DNA of 64,000 nt, taken from the NCBI GenBank assembly GCA_965601665.1, contig OZ271833.1, positions 992,001 through 1,056,000 of the forward strand, written 5' to 3'. The notes beneath the pieces were generated by a model. The model did no database searches, was not told the origin of the DNA, and saw only the letters and a program-made list of their open reading frames with translations. Both the position numbers and the translations under genes were made by a program. Shown here in pieces: positions 17,246-25,303 of this stretch. Position 1 is the first letter of the stretch; each line of letters begins with the position of its first letter. This DNA is from JANQNX01 sp965601665 (GTDB lineage Bacteria; Pseudomonadota; Gammaproteobacteria; Eutrophobiales; Eutrophobiaceae).

Positions 17246-18871
17246 ATGGCAATCTGGGGCCTGAAGGGCAAAAAAGTACTGATCATCGATGATTTTCAGG
17301 AAATGCGCATGCTGTTGAAAGGCATGATAGAGCCGTTGTCGCCTGCACTCATTAGCACGGCGCAAAATGGCGAACAAGCGCTGGAGCTGATGGAGCAACA
17401 GCAATACGACGTCATCTTTTGTGACTACAACCTTGGTAAGGGCAAGGACGGCCAACAGGTACTGGAACAGGCCAAGCATTCTGGCCTGCTTGGTTATGAC
17501 TGCATCTATATTATGTGTACCGCGGAAAACACGTCGGACATGGTCATGGGCGCCATTGAATACCAGCCCGATGATTATATTTCCAAGCCGTTCAACCGCA
17601 CGGTGATCCACGCACGCTTGAAGAAACAGCTGGAAAAGAAAAACAACCTGGTCGATATCGCTCGCGCCATGGGCAGTAAACAATACAAGAAGGCCTTGCA
17701 ATACTGTGATGCATTATTGGGAAAGCAGCCGCCCAATCGTTTCGACCTTTATAAAATCAAGGGCGAGATCCTCGTTAATCTCAACGAGTACGACAAGGCC
17801 GCCAATCTGTACGAGGACATTATCGAGGAACGCGATATACCCTGGGTTTACCTGGCACTGGGTAAAGTGCGCTACATGCAGGAACACTACGAAGAAGCGT
17901 TGGACATTTTCCAGGAGCTTGTTAAGGAAAATGCATCCAACGTGGCCGCTTATGACTGGCTTGCAAACACGCATGAAGCCATGGGTGACAGCAGGCAGGC
18001 ACAGGAGATGCTGGCAATGGGCGTTGCCCGGTCACCGAAGTCGTTTGTACGCCAGCGCAGGCTGGCACAGGTTGCCTATGATAACGGCGACCTTGATACC
18101 GCCACCTCTGCTTTCGAACAGGCGTTACACGTTGGTCATCATTCCTGTTACAAGCGCGCCGATGATTACAACAGCCTCGCCAGGACCTATCTTGAAAAAG
18201 ACCAACTGAACAAGGCCATGCAAATGGTCGACAAGCTGGAAAAAGACTACAAGGACGATAGCACGGCAACCATGGTCGCTGCCGTTACCAGGGGCATGGT
18301 CCATAGCAGCAATGGCGATAGTGAAGCCGCTAACCGCGCTATTGAAAGCGCACTGGAACTGTACGAGCAAAACCCGCAGGAGTGTTCCAGTGCCATTGCA
18401 CTGGAACTGACCGACCTGTGCCTGTCATCTGGCCAGGAAGACGCGGCCCGGGAAATCACGATGAATCTCGTGCGTAACAACCACGAAAACGAAAAACTGC
18501 TGGAGAAAACCAGGTCGGTTTATGCGAAATCAGGTAACAGCGATATTGGCACTTCACTGATTGAGCAGGCTACCAAGGAGATCGTTGAATTGAATAACAA
18601 GGGCGCCATGTTGTTGAAGGAAGGCAAGCTGGAAGAGTCGATTGAGTTATTTATGAAAGCGGCACGCGGTATGCCCGATAATCCTGTCGTGAACCTTAAC
18701 GCGGCGTACGCCATGCTTATGCAGATGAAGAAAACCGGCAAGGTCAAGAAATACAGCAGCCGCGTTGGTAACTACCTGGAACGCGTTAACGCGCTGGACC
18801 CGACCAACCAGAAATACCATGAGCTACTGGAATTACTGCAACAGCTTGTTGAAAAAAAGAACGTCGCCTAG
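17246..18871 (+). CDS. response regulator with C-terminal TPR array
   Basis: A 541-residue protein. Residues 8-~130 form a receiver domain: acidic pair D15/D16, phospho-acceptor D60 (FCDYNLG), conserved Thr in MCTAEN and Lys in ISKPF. The rest, about 150-530, is a chain of tetratricopeptide repeats (for example VYLALGKVRYMQEHYEEALDIF). No DNA-binding or enzyme domain is present, so output is by protein-protein contact, as in REC-TPR proteins linked to pilus, chemosensory or phage-shock signalling. The histidine kinase gene follows nine bases later. Domain calls are sure; the pathway is unknown. Confidence 0.88.
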   Translation: MAIWGLKGKKVLIIDDFQEMRMLLKGMIEPLSPALISTAQNGEQALELMEQQQYDVIFCDYNLGKGKDGQQVLEQAKHSGLLGYDCIYIMCTAENTSDMVMGAIEYQPDDYISKPFNRTVIHARLKKQLEKKNNLVDIARAMGSKQYKKALQYCDALLGKQPPNRFDLYKIKGEILVNLNEYDKAANLYEDIIEERDIPWVYLALGKVRYMQEHYEEALDIFQELVKENASNVAAYDWLANTHEAMGDSRQAQEMLAMGVARSPKSFVRQRRLAQVAYDNGDLDTATSAFEQALHVGHHSCYKRADDYNSLARTYLEKDQLNKAMQMVDKLEKDYKDDSTATMVAAVTRGMVHSSNGDSEAANRAIESALELYEQNPQECSSAIALELTDLCLSSGQEDAAREITMNLVRNNHENEKLLEKTRSVYAKSGNSDIGTSLIEQATKEIVELNNKGAMLLKEGKLEESIELFMKAARGMPDNPVVNLNAAYAMLMQMKKTGKVKKYSSRVGNYLERVNALDPTNQKYHELLELLQQLVEKKNVA

Positions 18872-18880
18872 AAAGCCGCC

Positions 18881-19567
18881 ATGAAAACGCCACCCGAGTT
18901 TGATTACAGCACGCTGCTTGCCAGCGCGATACACGAGGTAAAAAATTCGTTGAACCTGTTGATGAATTCAGTCGACCAGGTTGCCAACAGTTGTCATCAT
19001 CACGATTGCCCGTCTAAGCACAAGCTTTCGCAAATCCAGTATGAAAGCAAGCGCGTCAGTGACGACCTGGTTGAGTTACTGGCAATCTATCGGATCAACA
19101 GCAGACAGTATGTTGCCAACATCGATGAATACCCCGTGTATGACTTCCTGTTTGAAAATCTGTGTCAGCATGAAACCATGATTCGACATCGCGGTATCGA
19201 AACCGCTATCGAGTGCGATCGCGATCTCTACTGGGTATTTGACAGCGAGCTGGTCAGCGGTGTCATGAGCAACGTGATTAACAACCTGTATAAATACACG
19301 AAAGACCGCTTACAAATAACCGCCTTCAGGGAAGGCCATTACCTGGTTATCCAGGTCCGGGATAACGGCCCCGGTTACCCGGAAGCCATGCTAATCGACA
19401 GCCATGCCCAACAGGCAATCAGTTTTGGCCAGGGCAATACCGGGCTCGGCTTGTATTTTTCCCGCCTGGTAGCCGAAATGCATAAGAACAAGGGCAACAG
19501 CGGGTACATCACGACGACCAACGACGGTATCGACGGCGGTGGTTGTTTTTCAATCTATCTGCCCTGA
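18881..19567 (+). CDS. small cytoplasmic histidine kinase
   Basis: A 228-residue kinase core only: H-box AIHEVKNSLN (H18), an N-box-like VMSNVINNLYKY, G1 DNGPGYP and G2 GNTGLGLYFSRL. It has no sensor domain, membrane segment or signal peptide, so the signal must come from a partner, perhaps the REC-TPR protein encoded nine bases upstream. The dimerisation helix is short. A phosphatase or bacteriophytochrome-like helper is also possible. Family sure, role inferred. Confidence 0.82.
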   Translation: MKTPPEFDYSTLLASAIHEVKNSLNLLMNSVDQVANSCHHHDCPSKHKLSQIQYESKRVSDDLVELLAIYRINSRQYVANIDEYPVYDFLFENLCQHETMIRHRGIETAIECDRDLYWVFDSELVSGVMSNVINNLYKYTKDRLQITAFREGHYLVIQVRDNGPGYPEAMLIDSHAQQAISFGQGNTGLGLYFSRLVAEMHKNKGNSGYITTTNDGIDGGGCFSIYLP

Positions 19568-19606
19568 TCGCGACGAACAGGCGGTGCTGAGCTGCCCGGC
19601 TTTAAT

Positions 19607-19619
19607 TGAATTTCTTTCA
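19607..19619 (+). promoter_or_regulatory. MetR-binding site upstream of metR
   Basis: TGAATTTCTTTCA fits the MetR half-site rule TGAA-N5-TTCA exactly and lies 35 bp before the metR start. LysR-type regulators usually bind and control their own promoter, so autoregulation is likely. Confidence 0.6.
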
Positions 19620-19653
19620 AGTTGAACTATCATAACTTTACGTTTAGTAAAGC

Positions 19654-20574
19654 ATGATGGATATACGACACCTGAAAACGCTGCGCATGATTCGCGACTG
19701 CGGCAACATGGCCGCGGCGGCCAGGCGCCTGCACCTGACCCAGTCGGCGCTGTCGCACCAGCTCAAGGCCATTGAAAGCCAGTATGATAGCGAGCTGTTT
19801 ACCCGCAAGACCCGGCCGCTGCAATTCAGCCAGTTAGGCCGACGGCTGTTAACGCTGGCGGATGAAATATTGCCACGTATAGAACTCGCCAATAACGACA
19901 TTGCCCGTATGCTCAAGGGCGATGCCGGGCGCTTGCATATCGTGATCGAATGTCACAGTTGCTTCGACTGGCTGATGCCAACCATGGATAAGTACCGCGA
20001 TGACTGGCCAGACATTGAAATGGATCTGTCACTGGTTTCGAGTTTCGAACCGCTACCAGCCCTGTTAAGCGGCGATATTGACCTGGTGATTACCTCCGAT
20101 CCGGACAGCAACCCGGATATCACCTACTCGCCGCTGTTTCGCTACCAGTCCGTGGTCTTGCTCGATAAACAACACCCGCTGCTGGAGAAAGACGTTATCG
20201 ACGCAGCAGATTTCGCCGACCAGACGCTGATTAGCTACCCGGTTGAACGGCGCCGGCTGGATATCTTCAGCCGTTTCCTGATGCCGGCCGCGGTAGAACC
20301 CACCGCGTTACGCCACGCCGAGCTGACGTCGATGATTATCCAACTGGTTGCCAATCGACGCGGCATTGCCGTGTTACCGTCGTGGGCGGTAACCAAATAC
20401 GTCGCTGATAATACGATCAGCACGCGTCCACTGGGCCATGACGGGTTGTGGGGCACGCTCTATGCCGCCGTGCGCAGTGAACAACAGGCACTGCCCTACA
20501 TGCAGGCCTTCCTCGCCTGTGCAAAAACCACCAGTAGCCTGTCGCTGGATGCCATTGTTGCCTGCGACGATTAG
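19654..20574 (+). CDS. metR: LysR-type regulator MetR
   Basis: A 306-residue LysR-family regulator. The winged HTH is at residues 3-60 (AAAARRLHLTQSALSHQLKAIE), followed by the inducer domain with IECHSCFDWLMPTM, the signature stretch shared with MetR of enterobacteria, where homocysteine is the co-effector. It controls methionine and methyl-folate genes. A matching TGAA-N5-TTCA site lies just upstream. Two adjacent ATGs (19654, 19657) are possible starts. No met biosynthesis gene is in the window, so the regulated targets lie elsewhere. Confidence 0.9.
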   Translation: MMDIRHLKTLRMIRDCGNMAAAARRLHLTQSALSHQLKAIESQYDSELFTRKTRPLQFSQLGRRLLTLADEILPRIELANNDIARMLKGDAGRLHIVIECHSCFDWLMPTMDKYRDDWPDIEMDLSLVSSFEPLPALLSGDIDLVITSDPDSNPDITYSPLFRYQSVVLLDKQHPLLEKDVIDAADFADQTLISYPVERRRLDIFSRFLMPAAVEPTALRHAELTSMIIQLVANRRGIAVLPSWAVTKYVADNTISTRPLGHDGLWGTLYAAVRSEQQALPYMQAFLACAKTTSSLSLDAIVACDD

Positions 20575-20659
20575 CGACCGTTTTTCGTGCAATGATCAGA
20601 TCATGAAAAATTGCTATCACTGCCTGAACGAGGACAGTTTTTAACAATTATTTTAGTGG

Positions 20660-20668
20660 TTATACACA
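20660..20668 (+). promoter_or_regulatory. DnaA box upstream of nrdAB (distal)
   Basis: TTATACACA fits the DnaA consensus TTATNCACA. It has the same orientation as the exact box 90 bp downstream. In E. coli nrdAB is also activated through paired DnaA boxes, tying dNTP supply to replication initiation. Confidence 0.55.
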
Positions 20669-20749
20669 CCTTCCCGGTGCCGAAGTTAAGCAACTGAAAA
20701 CGCAGGAAATAACCTTTCAGGCAGAAAAATGAGCCGCATTTTACCCAGC

Positions 20750-20758
20750 TTATCCACA
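20750..20758 (+). promoter_or_regulatory. DnaA box upstream of nrdAB (proximal)
   Basis: TTATCCACA is an exact DnaA box, about 60 bp upstream of the predicted -35 element of nrdAB. Together with the box at 20660 it makes DnaA control of ribonucleotide reductase likely. The gap between metR and nrdA (20575-20927) holds nothing else except the NrdR/promoter region. Confidence 0.65.
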
Positions 20759-20787
20759 GGAAATCAGGAGCAAAAACACAGCCTACT

Positions 20788-20844
20788 CCACATCATCTAG
20801 TGGTCTAATAAGCGCTTGACCACATTTTATAGTGGTGCTATACA
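20788..20844 (+). promoter_or_regulatory. nrdAB promoter with tandem NrdR boxes
   Basis: Two 16-bp palindromes, CCACATCATCTAGTGG (20788-20803) and CCACATTTTATAGTGG (20820-20835), are 32 bp apart centre to centre, the three-turn spacing known for NrdR boxes. A sigma-70 promoter overlaps the second: TTGACC (20816-20821), 17-bp spacer, TATACA (20839-20844). NrdR bound at both boxes would cover the promoter and repress nrdAB when dATP/ATP is high. Confidence 0.82.
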
Positions 20845-20927
20845 TTCGTTTACATAAAAAACATCAACAAGTTTCGAGCTTTTGCAGCGATATCGAAACA
20901 TGATTTTGTAAACAATTGGAGGGGTAC

Positions 20928-23810
20928 ATGGAAGCGGAAAGCACCGCCAGCAACACCACCGTTTCATCGTCAGCACAAACCAGCCACGGTTCAGAACAAC
21001 TTGCGAAAGCCAGCACCATCGGTGCGGGCCTGTCACAGTCCCTTGGGCATTACCGCGTCATTCGCCGTAACGGTAAAGTGACGTCGTTTGATCTCAGCAA
21101 GATTGCCGTGGCCATGACCAAGGCATTTATTAACGTGGAAGGCGGTACTGCCGCTGCATCCACCCGCATTCACCAGCAGGTCGAAGAACTGTCACAGCAG
21201 GTGCTTGGCGCGCTGACCCGGCGCCTGCCCGATGGCGGCACCGTGCATATTGAAGATATCCAGGACCAGGTTGAACTGTCCCTGATGCGCGCCGGTGAAC
21301 AGAAAGTAGCCCGTGCCTATGTGATTTATCGCGAAGAGCGTGCCCGTGAGCGCCTGGCAGAAAATGAGGGCAAACCGGAACAGGAATTTCAGCCGGTTAA
21401 TGTTAACGTTACCCGCGCTGATGGTTCCAAAACAGCGCTGGATGTTAAACGCCTGCAGGCAGTCGTCGATGAGGCTTGTGAAGGGATAGAGAATGTAAAC
21501 AAGCAAACCATTCTTGAAGATGCCGTTAGAAACCTGTTCGAAGGTGTGAGCGAACAGGACGTCAACCACGCGCTGGTGATGAGTGCCCGTACGCTGATCG
21601 AAAAAGAACCGAATTACAGCTACGTCGCAGCCAACCTGCTATTGGATAAACTCCGCAGTGAAGCACTGTCTTTTATCGAGGAGGCACCTACGCAGGCGAC
21701 ACAGCGTGAAATGGCGGCTGCCTATCCTGATTATTTCAAGAAATACATCTTCCGCGGCGCCGAGCTGGGCCTGATCGATCATGAACTGGCGAAGTACGAC
21801 CTGAAACGACTGGGCGAAGCCATGAAGCCGGAGCAGGACCAGCAGTTTACCTACCTGGGCCTGCAAACCCTGTACGATCGTTATTTCATTCATCACCATG
21901 ACACCCGTTTCGAACTGCCACAGGCGTTCTTTATGCGTGTTGCCATGGGCCTGGCGATCAACGAACTGGACCGCGAAGCGCGGGCGATTGAATTCTACGA
22001 ACTACTGTCATCGTTTGACTTCATGAGCTCGACACCGACCCTGTTTAACTCCGGTACCTGTCGACCACAGTTGTCCAGCTGTTACCTGACCACGGTACCT
22101 GATGATCTTGATGGCATCTTTACTTCCATCAAGGACGATGCCCTGTTATCGAAGTTTGCCGGCGGCCTTGGCAATGACTGGAGCCGCGTGCGTGCACTGG
22201 GCGCCCATATCAAGGGCACCAATGGCAAGTCGCAGGGCGTTGTGCCCTTCCTGAAAGTGGCCAACGACACCGCGGTTGCCGTGAACCAGGGTGGTAAACG
22301 CAAGGGCGCGATGTGCGCCTACCTCGAAACCTGGCACATGGATATCGAGGAGTTCCTGGAACTGCGCAAGAACACCGGTGATGACCGTCGTCGTACCCAT
22401 GACATGAATACGGCCAACTGGATTCCGGACCTGTTCATGAAACGCGTGGCCGAGGAAGCGGACTGGACGTTGTTCTCGCCACACGTGGTGCCGGATCTGC
22501 ACGACGTTTACGGTGAAGACTTTGAAAAGCGCTACGTTGAGTACGAACAAATGGCTGCCAACGGCGAAATCACCGACTGCAAGACGATCCCGGCGATCTC
22601 GCTGTGGCGCAAGATGCTGTCCATGCTGTTCGAAACCGGCCACCCGTGGATTACCTTTAAAGACCCGGCCAACCTGCGTTCGCCGCAGCCACACGTTGGT
22701 GTTGTGCACTCGTCCAATCTGTGTACCGAGATCACGTTAAACACATCCGATGATGAAATTGCGGTGTGCAACCTCGGTTCCGTCAACCTGCCGCAGCACG
22801 TTGATGAAAACGGTCTCAATGCCGACAAGCTGCAGAAGACGATTAATACGGCCATGCGCATGCTGGATAACGTCATTGACTACAATTACTACAGCGTCAC
22901 CAAGGCGCGTCGTTCCAACCTGCGCCATCGCCCGGTTGGCCTGGGCATCATGGGTTTCCAGGATGCACTGTATAAAATGCGTTTACCGTATGCGTCTGAA
23001 GACGCGGTTGAGTTTGCCGACAACAGCATGGAAATGGTCAGCTACTATGCCATCAAGGCATCGACCGACCTGGCCGAGGAACGCGGTAGCTACTCTACCT
23101 TCCCGGGTTCACTGTGGAGTCAGGGCATATTGCCAATCGATTCTATCCAGAGACTGGCCGACAACCGTGGCGATTACCTGCAGGTTGATACCAGTAGCAA
23201 ACTGGACTGGGACAGCCTGCGTGACCGCGTTAAATCAGTCGGTATGCGCAACTCCAACTGCATGGCCATCGCACCGACGGCAACCATCTCTAACATTTGT
23301 GGTGTCAGCCAGTCGATTGAACCGACCTACCAGAACCTGTTTGTTAAATCGAACCTGTCTGGTGAGTTTACCGTGGTTAACCCTTACCTGGCGCAGGACC
23401 TGAAGACTCACGGTATCTGGGATGACGTCATGGTGAATGACCTCAAGTATTTCGATGGCAGCGTACAGTCTATCGATCGTATACCCGACGATTTGAAAGA
23501 ACTGTACTCAACGGCGTTTGAAGTTGATCCGCGCTGGCTGGTGGAAGCCGCCTCGCGTCGCCAGAAATGGATCGACCAGGGCCAGTCGCTGAACCTGTAC
23601 ATGTCTGAACCCAGCGGCAAAAAGCTGGATAACCTGTACAAACTCGCCTGGGTCAGGGGGTTGAAAACGACCTACTACCTGCGTTCACTTGGCGCGACGC
23701 ACATGGAAAAAAGCGCGACTAACAACAATACGCCAGCACAGGCACAGGAAACCACCGAGGAACCAAAGGTGTGTTCAATCCTGGATCCTGATTGCGAGGC
23801 ATGTCAGTAA
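20928..23810 (+). CDS. nrdA: class Ia ribonucleotide reductase, alpha subunit
   Basis: Reduces ribonucleoside diphosphates to deoxyribonucleotides. The ATG at 20928 follows GGAGGGG at proper distance; the frame opens at a TTG at 20916. 960 residues: two N-terminal ATP-cone domains (VIRRNGKVTSFDLSKIA, VTRADGSKTALDVKRLQ), then the catalytic ten-stranded barrel with TLFNSGTCRPQLSSCYL and the active-site segment NLCTEI with the downstream redox cysteine in VCNLGSVNL. The C-terminus ends CSILDPDCEACQ and carries the swinging cysteine pair. Two ATP cones suggest elaborate activity control. Forms an operon with nrdB, 24 bases downstream. Confidence 0.97.
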   Translation: MEAESTASNTTVSSSAQTSHGSEQLAKASTIGAGLSQSLGHYRVIRRNGKVTSFDLSKIAVAMTKAFINVEGGTAAASTRIHQQVEELSQQVLGALTRRLPDGGTVHIEDIQDQVELSLMRAGEQKVARAYVIYREERARERLAENEGKPEQEFQPVNVNVTRADGSKTALDVKRLQAVVDEACEGIENVNKQTILEDAVRNLFEGVSEQDVNHALVMSARTLIEKEPNYSYVAANLLLDKLRSEALSFIEEAPTQATQREMAAAYPDYFKKYIFRGAELGLIDHELAKYDLKRLGEAMKPEQDQQFTYLGLQTLYDRYFIHHHDTRFELPQAFFMRVAMGLAINELDREARAIEFYELLSSFDFMSSTPTLFNSGTCRPQLSSCYLTTVPDDLDGIFTSIKDDALLSKFAGGLGNDWSRVRALGAHIKGTNGKSQGVVPFLKVANDTAVAVNQGGKRKGAMCAYLETWHMDIEEFLELRKNTGDDRRRTHDMNTANWIPDLFMKRVAEEADWTLFSPHVVPDLHDVYGEDFEKRYVEYEQMAANGEITDCKTIPAISLWRKMLSMLFETGHPWITFKDPANLRSPQPHVGVVHSSNLCTEITLNTSDDEIAVCNLGSVNLPQHVDENGLNADKLQKTINTAMRMLDNVIDYNYYSVTKARRSNLRHRPVGLGIMGFQDALYKMRLPYASEDAVEFADNSMEMVSYYAIKASTDLAEERGSYSTFPGSLWSQGILPIDSIQRLADNRGDYLQVDTSSKLDWDSLRDRVKSVGMRNSNCMAIAPTATISNICGVSQSIEPTYQNLFVKSNLSGEFTVVNPYLAQDLKTHGIWDDVMVNDLKYFDGSVQSIDRIPDDLKELYSTAFEVDPRWLVEAASRRQKWIDQGQSLNLYMSEPSGKKLDNLYKLAWVRGLKTTYYLRSLGATHMEKSATNNNTPAQAQETTEEPKVCSILDPDCEACQ

Positions 23811-23834
23811 CAGATCAGCAAGAGGGGAAAATAG

Positions 23835-25001
23835 ATGTTTGATTGGAATGACCCGTTAGCAAAATCAACACAGGAAACAACTGAAACAGTTGAACCCGTT
23901 GTCGTGCAACAGGCGCTGAACCAGGCCGCACTGGAAGACGAGGAAATAACGGAGATCAAAAAACCGGTCGCGCCCGATAATCAACCGCATAATGTCGCGC
24001 CGGTAAACCCGGAAGACAAGCGTGTGATTAATGGCCAGACCGATATTAACCAGTTAGCACCGTTCAAGTATCCATGGGCATGGAATTTTTTCCTTAATGC
24101 CAACAAGAACCACTGGACGCCACTTGATATCAACATGGCACAGGACGTCACTGACTACCGCCACAAGTTGACGCCGGAAGAACAGCACGTCTATCAAAAC
24201 GTACTGTCTTACCTGACCACATCCGACATCCTCGCGATGCGTAACATTGGTCTTGCGGTGATGGAAAAGATGTCAGCGCCGGAGTTGCAGATTTACCAGG
24301 CACGACAGGTCTACGAGGAATCATTACACACCTGGACCTACCAGCACTGCATTGAAACCATTGGCCTTGACCAGAGTGAGATCTACAACCGTTACCGGGT
24401 CGTACCGGAGATTCACCAGAAAATATCGATGGCCAACCGCCGTTTGAACTCGGTGTTACGTTCCGATATTGATCTGAATGACCGTGACGAGTTACATAAC
24501 TTTGTCCTGTCTTACATGTTCTTCTCGGCCATCTTCGAGGGTTGCTGGTTCTACAATGGCTTCAGCCCGATCTTTGCACTCCAGCGTCGCGGCCTGATGA
24601 AAGGCACGGCCGAGCAATTACAGTACATCATGCGTGATGAAGTGATGCATGCCGCATTCGGTATCCGCGTGGTGAAACAAATCATGCAGGAAGAAAATGT
24701 CACACTGGATCCAAAAGACATTCGCAACATGTGGGATGAGGCTTACGAGGCAGAAAAGGCCTACACCAGTTACATCCTGCGTGACCCAATCCTGGGTTAC
24801 TCGGCGGAAACACACCTGGGCCAGTTCCAGTACATTGCCAACCGCCGTGCGATACAGCTTGGCCTGAATGAACAACCGTTCCCGGGTGCAGAATCTACCC
24901 TGCCCTGGCTCGATGAACAGGCCAACCTGCGCAAGGAAAAGAACTTCTTTGAAACACGTGTCACCGAGTACCAAACCGGTGGCGCACTTAATTGGGATTA
25001 G
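23835..25001 (+). CDS. nrdB: class Ia ribonucleotide reductase, beta subunit
   Basis: Provides the diiron-tyrosyl radical to NrdA. 388 residues. Ligand and radical pattern is visible: YEESLHTWTY (Glu, His and the radical Tyr four residues after His) and RDEVMHAAFG (Glu, His). The N-terminal ~70 residues are a low-complexity extension rich in Thr, Glu and Val, longer than in E. coli. AGAGGGG precedes the ATG. The tyrosine argues for the classic NrdB rather than a tyrosine-lacking Ic form. Confidence 0.96.
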   Translation: MFDWNDPLAKSTQETTETVEPVVVQQALNQAALEDEEITEIKKPVAPDNQPHNVAPVNPEDKRVINGQTDINQLAPFKYPWAWNFFLNANKNHWTPLDINMAQDVTDYRHKLTPEEQHVYQNVLSYLTTSDILAMRNIGLAVMEKMSAPELQIYQARQVYEESLHTWTYQHCIETIGLDQSEIYNRYRVVPEIHQKISMANRRLNSVLRSDIDLNDRDELHNFVLSYMFFSAIFEGCWFYNGFSPIFALQRRGLMKGTAEQLQYIMRDEVMHAAFGIRVVKQIMQEENVTLDPKDIRNMWDEAYEAEKAYTSYILRDPILGYSAETHLGQFQYIANRRAIQLGLNEQPFPGAESTLPWLDEQANLRKEKNFFETRVTEYQTGGALNWD

Positions 25002-25010
25002 ATTAACAGT

Positions 25011-25259
25011 ATGAGCAAGGTCATGCCCAGAGTTGCTATCCACCCGGAGGTGGGCACCTGTTACCAGGTGAAGGACTACGCGATAAAGCTGGCGCATGGC
25101 GCATACTACAGTGCTTATTCAGTTTACCGTGACCGCATAAGCGGGAGCCGAGATGGAAGCTCGGCTATTGCCTGGTATCTCCAGCCTCTTCCGGATACCA
25201 GGCCTTCTTATTCCGGCCAATCAGCTTCTGCTGATCGCCAATATAGTTATAGTCAGTAA
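25011..25259 (+). CDS. doubtful 82-codon frame after nrdB
   Basis: An ATG nine bases after nrdB opens an 82-codon frame. The predicted product has no signal peptide, membrane segment or known motif, and its C-terminal third is Ser/Tyr/Gln-rich. The same DNA is packed with perfect inverted repeats (see 25040-25235), which suggests that the sequence is constrained as RNA rather than protein. It could be a small unknown protein of the nrd operon. Confidence 0.3.
   Translation: MSKVMPRVAIHPEVGTCYQVKDYAIKLAHGAYYSAYSVYRDRISGSRDGSSAIAWYLQPLPDTRPSYSGQSASADRQYSYSQ
25040..25235 (+). ncRNA. hairpin-rich 3' region downstream of nrdB, possible structured RNA
   Basis: Five perfect inverted repeats follow each other: CCACC/GGTGG (25040-25053), CACCTG/CAGGTG (25055-25070), AGCCGAG/CTCGGCT (25146-25166), GCCTGGTAT/ATACCAGGC (25170-25203) and ATCAGC/GCTGAT (25220-25235). 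A strong terminator follows at 25267. Such density is unusual for protein-coding DNA. It could be a structured 3' UTR, a small RNA cut from the nrdAB message, or a degenerate repeat element. Hairpins are seen; function is inference. Confidence 0.4.
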
Positions 25260-25262
25260 TTT

Positions 25263-25299
25263 CAACAGAGTCCATGCGTTTGCATGGACTCTATCCTGT
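25263..25299. terminator. terminator between convergent nrdAB and chemoreceptor genes
   Basis: AGAGTCCATGC (25267-25277) pairs perfectly with GCATGGACTCT (25282-25292) around a GTTT loop. Outer arms TTCAACAG (25261-25268) and CTGTTGAA (25296-25303) can extend or rearrange it. No long U-tract follows on either strand. It lies between the convergent nrd region and the chemoreceptor stop. Confidence 0.65.
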
Positions 25300-25303
25300 T
25301 GAA

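Noticed and set aside
22146..22709. 187-codon frame opposite nrdA
   Set aside because: Antisense to the catalytic core of nrdA; length follows from biased codon use of the real gene.
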